Shown here: positions 24,410-35,600 of the stretch, piece after piece
Numbering within the stretch: the stretch's first letter is position 1
Layout: each line of letters starts with the position of its first letter
Notes under the pieces: generated by a model
The model's database searches: none
What the model saw: only the letters and a program-made list of their open reading frames with translations
What the model was told of the DNA's origin: nothing
From: Diplolepis rosae
Lineage: Eukaryota; Arthropoda; Insecta; Hymenoptera; Diplolepididae
Assembly (NCBI GenBank): GCA_030998225.1
Contig: JAPYXD010000677.1
Location: 12,399,501-12,463,500 of the forward strand
Length of the DNA stretch: 64,000 nucleotides
Reading direction: 5' to 3'
Translations under genes and position numbers: made by a program

Positions 24410-25140
24410 TACATCTTTATACAGAATTTTTTGGTAAAACACTGCTTCCGATTTATTACCAAAAAATATATTTAAAATGTTAAAAAAGGGAAAGTTTAAT
24501 TTATTTCAAGAGAATATACTTTGCATAAAATGCGTTTTTGGTGGGTAATAATTTTTGATCATCTAATTTGATATAAAACATTTTGTCATTTAATACGACC
24601 GTCGCTTGCTCCTTTTGTTTCTAAGAACTCCGTCGACGGCTAACATAGCCAGACGGTATTGTTGCATTGTTGGTAGCCAGCTAGCGCTTTCCCCTTGCGC
24701 GCTTTCTTCCTTCTCCTTGTCTCCTTCGTTCGCTCGAGCGCACTCTCCTTCTTTACCTCTCTCCTCCTTTTGCTTTTCCCCTTTTCTTTTCTGATTGAAA
24801 GCGCTTTAGGATAATCATTCTTCAAATTCCTTCGTTTTTAAATAAGTCGCAAATTATTTCAAGACGTGGAAATTGAAGATTGAGATCCAACAATACCTTA
24901 GGCTTGTATTTTTTATTTTTAGGTAAATTAATTTTACAAAATTAAATTTTAATATTTTTGAAACTAAAAAAAGTTATCTGCTTTCGCCTGGGGATTCCTT
25001 TAAAAAATTCATTAACATTCTTTAATGAAACATTCATTAACATCATAGTTAACTTTCATATATATTATACATATATATATATATATTTTACATCATTGAT
25101 TTTATTTGAATGGCAAATATTTTAAATAGAATTCGTAGAA
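24410..25140. other. Gene-free stretch with a pyrimidine-rich block
   Basis: It is AT-rich except 24600-24800, which is strongly C/T-rich on the + strand (CTCCTTCGTTCGCTCGAGCG and similar). I see no supported gene; the small ORFs there are low complexity. Confidence 0.45.
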
Positions 25141-25990
25141 TTTCCTCAAGCTGGATTTAACCAGTAAGCACGTCCGGCCAATCGGATGCCTCAACTCGAA
25201 ACTCGAGGAGGAAGAAATCGAGCCGATATAGGAAATCGTCAACGGAGAGGGGAGAGTTAGTCGATCCCTGATCGAGACCTTGTAAAGAGAAATCTACCAC
25301 TTGTGTTAAAGATTAAATTTTGAGTTGTTTCTTAAACCCAGTGGTTTCTTTGAGTTTCTTCTCCTGCAAGCACGAGCGACGAGACCAGCGTTCCTGCGGA
25401 ACCCGGACATCTCCAGCCTCTCATGAAGATCCTTCCCGACTCCTGAGCCTGATCCAGTGGCCGCCTCCAGGATTGTGCTGCCTTCGATTAGCGGTGTGTC
25501 GTGTCGCGTCGCGTAGTGCAGTGCGTGAATTTTCGGTCGAACTCGTGATCCGTACTCAACGGGTGTCAAGAGGACGGCGGGTAAGTCGATGGGTGTCGGA
25601 CCTTTTAGGGTCATAACCGTCGATTTGCGTTGTCCTCACGGTCGATTGGGCGTGGGCCCTGCTAGGCCACGACCATCGATTTAGCACTCGTTCGCCGCGC
25701 TCCTTCCCCCAACGCGCTTCGAATTCCTGGCTAGTCGACGGGCGTCGGACTCTGCGAGGCCACGACCGTCGATTCAGCGCTTGGATCCCGCGCTACGCGC
25801 CGAAGTCATTTCCGGTTCCTTGAGCGAGTATAATTTTCATCGACCTAGTTATCTTCGCGACCGTCATTAATAAACGCATCACTCTTTAATCCCTCTCGAT
25901 CCTGGCCCTTTCTCGGCCGCGTAATCTAATTCGGAATCCGACTTAGCGCCGTAACCCCAGAGCGAACAAACCCCTAAGTACAGGGTTAAC
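25140..25990 (+). repeat. GC-rich, LTR-like block
   Basis: This 850 bp block is much richer in G+C than its flanks. It contains three copies of a motif of about 46 bp that starts GTCGAnGGGyGTCGG and ends in GACCGTCGAT (25585-25629, 25641-25687, 25734-25780), and an AATAAA at 25869. The layout recalls a solo LTR of a retrotransposon, but I found no clean TG..CA ends and no target duplication. No coding frame is convincing. Confidence 0.4.
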
Positions 25991-26599
25991 AAATTTGCAT
26001 AATTTAAAAATATATAATTTACAAGCGAATACTAGTTTCGAAGTAAAATCATAAATTGAGATTTTTTATCAGCATTTGTACATAATATTAAATTTGATGA
26101 TCAAAAATTCTTCTCTGGAAGTGCGTTTTATTGAAAATTAAACAATGATTGCATTCCTCTACAAGATTATCTTCTTATCCTTAAGAACATCATTTCAATT
26201 TTAATGATTAATATAATTTAGATATATTCAATTTGTTTATTTAACAAAAATGTTATATATTTTTATTATTGTCGCGCACTTACTTAACTTACTAATTAAC
26301 TATTTCAAATCTGCTAAAAGTAATTTTAAAAATAAAAATTCAATGTTTATTATATGTTCACCAATAAATGTTTTGAAAATAGAAATTTCTGTATTTTTGA
26401 TCGTGTCATAAATTAAAAAGACTGTTAATTAAATATTGTTATGACGGTAAAAGTTGAAATTTCATGAATGTATGGAAAGATCCAGGACAGTTTAATATTT
26501 ACCCAAACAAGACACTTTTATTGACTGGCTTAAAAAATAAGTATAAATTTGTCCTTTCAGTACTTGTGGCCTATTCTGCAATCCACTCGTGGCCATTCT

Positions 26600-26668
26600 A
26601 AATAATATATAATATACATCAGTTACAATTAAAAAGCATAAAAGGTTTTTTCCGTCTAAGTCAGAAAA
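26600..26668 (+). promoter_or_regulatory. Proximal promoter of secreted-protein gene A
   Basis: A TATATAATATA stretch (about 26606-26616) lies roughly 55 bp before the ATG. AAAAGGTTTTTTCC before the start is shared with the paralogous promoter at 39767-39826 (CAAAGGTTTTTTCC), marking conserved upstream sequence. Confidence 0.5.
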
Positions 26669-29600
26669 ATGGAGCTTGTGAAATTTGTACTACTTTATGT
26701 AATCTCAGTAGCCGCTTACCCTGAGGGTGATTATTATTTTTCTCATTCTATATCAGACCTACTTTTTCTGAATTGAGGCGCTTCGGATGTCGAAAATCCG
26801 ACATCCGAAGAAGGGTGCTTCGAATCGAAAAAATCCGATCCAACAAATAAGGCGAATCGAATCGAATTTGCGACATTTGATCCGACAGAATGCACACGTC
26901 TAAACCAAATACATGCCTCTAGAATTCGGGAATTAAAATATAGAATGGTACTTATAAATCGTAAACGTAGTTTTCACGCACTTGTGATAAGTTAATATAA
27001 AGTTATGGTGGTAACACAGGTCGACGTGCTTTAAAACCCATAGTATTTAGGTCGGCAGCCAGAGTTTGACGGTCGGGCTCAAGTCGGTTCTACTTTGCCA
27101 ACCAAATTATTATATTGGTGGCCAAAATCAACCCAACCGCTGGCCCAACTCTGGCCCAAACGTGGACCGTCCATCGGATGAACTCTAGTACATTATTTCA
27201 AACGGCCGTTATAATATGGTCGGACCGATTGTGGACGAAGGTTGGCCCGATCATTGGTTAAATATTAATCGAAATAAGTCAACTTACTACACCCAATCGA
27301 CGGTCTAACTCTGGTTCGAACGTGGGCCGACCGTCGGATGATTCGGCCCAACAATGGAAAAAGACGCTGGCCACTGTTATCATTACGCTACTTGGCCCGG
27401 CCATTGACTTACAAAGTTAGGCCGACCTTTCGAAGGTTGGCCCGACGTGGCCCGATGGTCAATTTTTAAGTACATAATTTCAATCTTTAATATTTCTATA
27501 ACTAAGATATTCATTTTTCCCATTTCATGACAACATTTTTTGGATTTTCGCAATTTAAAAAATTTTTATATATTTTTATTACTTCTAAATGAAAAAAAAA
27601 TGATATTTTTGTAATAAAAGCTTGTTGTCTTACGTTGACTCATCTTGCATTTTTGTTTACGCACACTGATAGAAAAAACGAGCTTTAGAAGCATGAGAGT
27701 GATCTATGCTCTTATTACAACTTTGACCATGGAAATTTTTTTATACAAACTTGGGGGAAATACAGCCGATCTGAAAATTGTTAAAAAATGTCATTTTTCA
27801 ACACTGGGAAGAATTCTGTCTCCTTGCCGCTGTAATTGAAAAAACACAAAACCCATGGTCAAAATTGTTCATCACTCGATTGTTGACAAAATAAAACAAA
27901 ATCAAGTTAATAGGTGTTGTTTAAAAATCCAGGATCACGAATGCTGATGAGCACTCCGCTCGGCAGGTTAAGAAAAACACAATGTTTCATTAAAGTTAAA
28001 ATATATTTCATTTGGTGAACACTATATAAATTACATTTTGGTCTTAAGAACCAAGTGCGAATACTCGTTGTTCCAAATGAACCGACACGAATCACAAATA
28101 TATGCCCCGAATGAGCATGCGAATACAAAATGTTCGAGAACCTGGTTCTGATTTTCTTACAACTACAACTATCGTCAGTCGGCCGACAACTAACCTTTTT
28201 TCACCCAGAAACAACTCACTCGAGACAAAACCAAAACTTATGATTGGCTAACTCGCATTTCGCCTTCCCCCTTCTAAGCCTCACAAGATAATAAAAATAA
28301 AATATTCATGCATTTTGAACACTCATAACACACCTTTCATCCACGAATTTTATCATTTTTTTAAAGCAGGAATTCATACAAGCATCGCCTGAGTTTCATA
28401 CGCTTTTCGCTAGATTAAAATCATGTTAATTCGCATCAGTTTTCATGCTCTTGGAGCTCGATTTTTTCTTTCAGTGCAAATATGAATAAAATAAAAGTTG
28501 GCACAAATTTACTCTACAATAAGTCTACATTTACAACAGGGTAAACCCACCAGGAAGAGGGCAATTAGGGTGTGTGTGTGTGTGTGTGTGTAACTGATCG
28601 GTAAATAATTATTTATCGGTACATCTGGTTAAAACTAAGTTGTTATAATTAAAATTCATTATCTACAGATCACAAATCACATATAAGAGACAATAGATTG
28701 TATATTAACGAATATAGATCCTAGGTAGTATACAATCGATTATGGGGTATAAATCATGGATCATCAATCATAATATGATATAATTGATTAAGTGCAAGTG
28801 TACCTTTATAGACTTTCACTTAAAGCTATGCAGCGCCCGAATAATATAAACCATATTCGCGATGTGCAAACATATGATCTAATTCGGTAATGGTGGTAGG
28901 AAGGAAAAAAGAGGATATTCATTTTCACAATAATCAATTTTTTAGCTGCAACTTTAGGACATAATAAAGGAAATATTGGTGGATGGCCGTAAACTTCAAT
29001 TAGTTCTAGAAAATAAAAAAAATTATTCCTGTTTTACCGACACTAACATTTTTTTATTTGTTACAAACTAATTAAAGTCTACAGCCATCCGCTAATATGT
29101 CCTTTATTATGATATGATATTTGTTAAGCAATTAGAAGTAAGGAATAAGCGACCTTTCGTAATTGGATAACAATCTTTCAAAAACAAGATCATAAATTAT
29201 CATAAAATTCTCTCTCATTCTGTAATTTAGTTACTTAAAGAGAATTATTATTATTATGTATTATTATTGAATGGAGACTTATTGTTGAGTAAATTTGTGC
29301 CAACTTTTATTTTATTTATATTTGCACTGAAAGAAAAAAACAAGCTCCAAACGCATGAAAACTGACGCGAATAAGCATCATTCTAATCTAGCGAACATAC
29401 ATCTAATTGCTTAACAAATATGCTTTACTGTTTGTACCTAAAAATTTAATCTTTGAACATTCAGTTCAAAAAGAGGGGACAAATAAATTTATCATCAAAG
29501 ATTACATTAATATGAAGTAAGCAGAAAATCTTATGAGAATTAGATATCAGAATCATGATCTTTACTTTTACATGGAGAAAAATAGTTGAAGTAATTTTAC

Positions 29601-32600
29601 TCGACTCTGTCGATTAAACTTGGGACATAAGGACATTTGAACATCTATTAAATCCTAGTCGAGTAAAATGAATTTGACAAATACCTAATTCACCCAACGT
29701 GAATAACAATAAGTGTTACATAGGGAATAGTAAGGAGTTGAGTAAAACGTTGTCGACGACAAGGCATCAACATGGACCAGTGGGTTAACATGAAAAACTC
29801 ATGCGAGTTTTCCCAGAGGGAAACTCTAATGTCGCTCTAATGTACGCCTATCATCGGACTTGACTTGGAAATCTTGGAAATGTTATATTGGTCTCTTCCA
29901 GCCCCACGTGATTGTTCTGGCCATTTTATTATTTTTGTGATTGAATAAAATATTTGTTTTTTATAATCATACTACGAGTAATAATATATATTTTCAGAAA
30001 TCTTCAATGCACACTTTCATACTTCACCCTTCACATCCGAATTTTACTCAACTATGGTTCATTCTTGAACATTTAATACATCACGAATAATTATAGTGAT
30101 GCTAAATAACTTCTAACTTGTCCATATGTCCCAACTTTGATCGAAGTTGACTAAAATTAATTCAACTATTTTTCTCAGTGTAGGGCATTATGGAATGATT
30201 AAGAAATATTCCTAGTTTAACTTGTATTTCATACAAGTCATAGTTCATGACAATAGATATTTATGCTACAAGGGAGGAAGAGGATGATTCTAAAGAGTGT
30301 TTTATTTTTTGACTCATGTTCCATCAACTTTGTCTACACACTGATTCTGACACTTACCGTTTGTTTTCAAATAAAAGCATATTGGGCGTACTATTATGTT
30401 CACGATTAAGGCCATGGATTAACCAATGTAACTGACTAAATCAATGAAATCAGTTTCCCCCAAGATTTTTCCACAATAATGAATTATTTTAGCTACAACG
30501 TTGGGTCATAATAAAGGAGATATTAGCGGATGGCTGTAGACTTTAATTTGTTTTTTACAAATAAAAAAATGTTAGTGTCGGTAAAACAGGAATAATTTTT
30601 TTTATTTTCTAGAACTAATTGAAGTCTACAGCCATCCACTAATATTTCCTTTATTATGTCCTAAAGTTGCAGCTGAAAAATTCATTATTGTGAAAATGAA
30701 TATCCTCTTTTTTTTCTTCCTACCACCATTACCGAATTAACACGTGGATCAATAAGTCCCGGGATTGACACATAGATGGCGTTGCTAACAAAAGTTCTGT
30801 ATGATTTTTCATGAGTACCAACCTTCAAAAGATACCTGTCAACATTTCATGACATTCTGATGTTTGGTCCACGAGTTACAGTGATTTAAGTGACGCTAGT
30901 CTTGATATTCTCAAAACAATGGATACGAAACAATTTCGTGTGCTGATTCACCATTGCTTTTTGATAAAAAAAAACGCAGTGCAAGCTCAGCAATGGCTTG
31001 AAAAGTGCTACGGGGACTCTGCTCCATTAAAAACAACCATTTGTCGGTGATATGCTGAGTTTACACGTGTTCGTACAGACACTGAAGATGCTGAACGCTC
31101 CGGCCGGCCAAATGAGGTAGTTACACCGGAAACCATCAAAATCTACCAAATCGTTTTCGAAAGCCGTAAATTGAAATTGCGTGAGATAGCTGACACCTTA
31201 AAGATATCATACGGCAGTGTGTACGCTATTTTGCATAAACATTTGTCTATGAGGAAGCTCATGTCAAACTGGGTGCCGCGTTTGCTCACGGTGGATCAAA
31301 AACGACAATGTGTCGTTGATTCCAAGCGCTTTTTAGAGTTGTTTCGCCGAAATAAACCGAATTTTTTGCGTCGGTATGTGACAATGGACGAAACCTGGAT
31401 CCATCACTACACTCCGGAGTCAAAGCGATCGTCAGCCGAGTGGACTGCAGTCGGTGAGAAGTGTCCAAAGCGGCCAAAAACGCACATGTGGGCCGGTAAG
31501 GTTATGGCCTCACTATTTTGGGATGCTCATGGAGTTTTGTTCATCGACTACCTTGAAAAAGGTAAGACGATCAATAGCGAACGTTACATTGGCCAATTGA
31601 TGCGTTTGAAGAACGAAATCGGTGAGAAACGGCTCCAAATGAAGAAGAAAAAAGTGTTCTTTCACCAAGACAATGCGCCGTGTCACAAGTCGCTCGCTGC
31701 CATGGCGAAATTGAATGAATTGAGCTTCGAATTGCTTCCGCACCCACCATATTCACCGGATCTGGCCCCCAGCGACTACATCCTGTTTGCAGACTTCAAA
31801 AAAATGCTCCAAGGAAAGAGATACTACTCCAACGAGGATGTCATCACCGAAACGAACGCTTATTTCGAGGCCAAAGATAAATCATTTTACAAGAAAGGTA
31901 TTGAAATGTTAGAGAAGCGCAGGACTGATTGTGTTGCTTTTGAAGGAGACTATGTTGATGAATAAAGTCGAGTTTTGCCAAAAAAATGTGTTTTTCCTAG
32001 TTAGTCCCGGGACTTATTGATCCACGTGTTAGATCATATGTTTACACATCGTGAATATGGTTTATATTATTCCGGCGCTGCATAGCTTCAAGTGAAAGTC
32101 TATAAAGGTACACTTGCACTTAATCAATTATATCATATTATGATTGATGATCCATGATTTATACTCCATAATCGATTGTATACTACCTAGGATCTATGTT
32201 CGTTAATATACAATCTATTGTCTCTTATATGTGATTTGTGATCTGTAGATAATGAATTTTAATTATAACAACTTAGTTTTAACCAGATGTGTCGATTAAT
32301 AATCATTTACCGACCAGTTACACATACACACACGCCCTAATTGCCCTCTTCCTGGTGGGTTTACCCTGTTGTAAATGTTAAGCTTTATGATCCTGAGTGA
32401 AGTAATACAATTTCTTGAGGCATATTCCTAAACTGGACATACATGTATTTGAGTTAAACTAATTAAGGCCATGGATAAATCGGACCACGCAACTAATTTA
32501 TACATTAATTCGTCCATATAAGACAACTTTTTCAATTTACAAAAAATTTTACTGGAAATTTGGGAAACGTAACGAAAGACAATAAAGCACGACTGTTAAC

Positions 32601-35600
32601 TTCTTTTTACTAAAAATTTAGAAATAAATTTAAAAACTTATAGTTCTCTGTTTTATTTTCCAAATAATCAGAAATATATTTTGTAAAATGAAAGAGTTCT
32701 CTTACATGGACTTTTGCAGGAATTCGGTCACGTCGTCTGGTTGATCCATGGCTTTAAATGATAATAATAAATTAACAGATGGTATAGGTCATAGATTTGT
32801 AAAGATCAAATTAATAAATGAATTGTATAGAACGGATCAATTGCTAATTCAATTTATTCACTCATATTTCTAGCCGATGCAAGTTTGCCTCCATCAACAT
32901 CCACAGAACAAGATGAATCACTGGAAGAGAAACTGCTTCATTCCATAGTTTATATTTCAGATGAAAACGATACTCCAATGGGTCCAGGGATCTTTGTGGA
33001 ATGGGGACCTAATAAAACTATCTTAGTGAATGAGAATTATGTACCAGAATCGAATGATATCAAGATTGAATATTACGTAAATGGAATAAAAAAGAGAGGA
33101 AAAGCTTATATGTATAGAAATTTTGCTGGCTTTATGCAATTGGTGGTGAGTATTTTTTTCCAAAGCTTTTTCTGAATTCAAAGCGGCAATATAGACTTGT
33201 GGCATATTTAATGTAATTTCAATTTAAAATTTTACCTTTTTCAAGAGCACAGAAAAGATTTACAAAATCGAAATTTTTATCAACAATTACAAAACAGTCA
33301 TTTTTTGAATAACCTTTTGCGAAACTCCCATTATTATGAGACTGAGTAATTAGTATATCAGTCTGAAATTTGTCTTTTAATGTAAATAGCGTACATGCTT
33401 CGTGGTGAATGGCGGTCACTAGATACGTAATATACTATTTTTTTGACTTTCAAACAGAAAAAATTTATGTAATTTTATGAGATAATAACATTAAATACAC
33501 ACTTTATCGTGTTAATGCTTTGATTTTAATGTTAATGGGAATTAAACAAACTATCTACTTAAATGTAGCACCCCTGGTGAAAGTGTCGGATTGAAATTCA
33601 ACCTGAACCAATCCGAAAAACGCTTTGTACCTCGCTTGATGAAAAACTGTAAGAAATCAATCCGACTCAATCTGATTCAATCCGAACTCAGTTTCAATTC
33701 GAATTATTTCGATCTCGAATTCATTCGGATTCAAAATTCGGTTTGAATTCATTCGGATTGAATCGGTTTAAGTCGGATTGATTTTTTACCGTTTTTCATA
33801 AAAACGAGATACAAAACATTTTTTGGATTGGTTCGGAATGCCTTGGAGTGCTTCGGAAACAAATTCTGGAATGGCTCGGAATAGCTCTCAAAGCTAAAAG
33901 CTTAGCTTATAGCTCTATTCAATTTATTTTTCATCTTAAACTTTGAAAATTGTTGTATATTTTGAAATAAACAGATAATTTTCTTTCAGTTTGCTCAAGA
34001 TGGAATGAGTTATGGCGAGGGAGAAATGAAATTTGCAAAAGTCTATAATACTTACTTATGCACACAGGAATGGAAAGTGCCTCCTGAAGAAATAATAGCA
34101 TTAAAATATATAAAGGTACTAGCATATTAAACTATGAATAAACATTATCGGATTGGGAAGATTTACTTGTCCACGCTGAAAAAAAATTTATTGTATCAAT
34201 CACTTCACTCGTATAAAATTTTCCACAAATTTGTATTCTTTGCCTCGACCGTTTAATTATTCGAAGTAACTATTTAGTTTATTGAGAAAGAAATCCAATT
34301 AGTTATATACTGAAGTAGTTGGGTCAACTAACTCATTTTTTCAATGAATAAAGACATTTATTGGCAAATAAATACTTCAAATCTCTAAAAATCGATTTTA
34401 TGAATCAAATAAATTATTTTTGCTAATTACGTTATTAATGAGCGATTTCTACAAATTCTTGCTAATTACTCCATTTGATTCATAAAATCGATTTTTAGAG
34501 ATTTGAAGTATTTATTTGCCAATAAATGTCTTTATTCATTGAAAAAATGAGTTAGTTGACCCAACTACTTCAGTTTGAAAAATAGGACACAGCTATTTGA
34601 TTGGTTGGCGAAACTATATTTTTTTGTTCATGTTACTATTTATGATGTTAATATAAGAACCCAGATAAAACATCAACTACGAAAGTAGTTTTGTGCTAAC
34701 TATAATAAAATTGTAGTCACATATATATTTTACGCGTCAAAGTACAGGGTTTTTCAGCGGGGACTTTGTTTTTAAATTTTGAATCAAACACATATTTTGG
34801 ATGAAAGTTCGGTATTTATTCATTAATATATGATGTGAAAATTCTATAATTTATGGATGAATAATAATCTCGGGCAAATATCCACCACGACCACGTTTGC
34901 AGACATCGATCTTTTTATCAAAATTTTCGATTAAATTTTTGCATAATTGCGGTTCTATCTTACCAATTACGCGTCGGATGTTGGTTTTCAAGGTTTTAAT
35001 GGATTGTGTGTTTGCACTAAATCCAATGATTTAGTGGTTGTGTGGTACGTGACGCTGCCTTGTTAAAATCAGATATCACTCATAATAAGCCAAAAAAAGT
35101 TATCAATAGGTCGATAATGCAATCCATTGACAGTAACAGCTTTTCCAGCCTCATTTTCAAAAAAATACGGTCTAATCAATATTTTCATAAGGTTCAGGCC
35201 ATGACACACACGTAGAATTCATTTTTCAAGATTATTTTAAACTCAACTTCATTTTCTAAACAGAATGACCTATTTCCTATATCAAGTATTAATATGTCGT
35301 ATTTTCCATGAAGTCATGATCCAACCAACCAAGGCAATTTTAATTATTGCTTTGACTAACAAAGGCAAAATATTGAGTCATAAGTATAAAGTTGTAAATT
35401 TGAATTCAAAAGTTTGTTTTTTTATTCTTCGAATAAAATAACATTCCAATTATTCAAAGTATGCTCCTGAGGTAACGATGCACTTTTGTAATTTCAATGG
35501 TAATTGAGAACCGATAAAAGCGCAGATAGCATTTTCGACAGCCTGTTGGGAATTGAATATTTTTCCTTGTAAGGAGTTATCCAAATTCCGAAACAAATAA

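Larger units (their letters stand above)
28535..32380. repeat. Large inverted duplication, right arm split by a mariner
   Basis: The left arm (28535 to about 29125) is repeated inverted at 32375-32030 and then, after a mariner, at 30737 down to about 30490. Shared text includes AGGGTAAACCCACCAGGAAG, TACAATCGATTATGG and GGTGGTAGGAAG. The right arm aligns with 49800-49870 of gene B, which suggests it is ancestral and the left arm derived. The spacing between arms is about 1.4 kb before the mariner. Confidence 0.75.

Noticed and set aside
24606..24825. Pyrimidine-rich ORFs on both strands
   Set aside because: They are products of a C/T-rich low-complexity tract without any gene signal.
25306..25616. 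Opposing ORFs of about 100 codons in the GC-rich block
   Set aside because: GC-rich sequence favours open frames on both strands; neither has start context, introns or recognisable motifs.
31286..31756. Minus-strand ORFs within the mariner
   Set aside because: They are shadows of the transposase reading frame on the other strand.
33990..34115. Possible frameshift in exon 3 of secreted gene A
   Set aside because: On careful counting the exon is 126 nt and reads open in the same phase as the 126 nt exon 3 of gene B.
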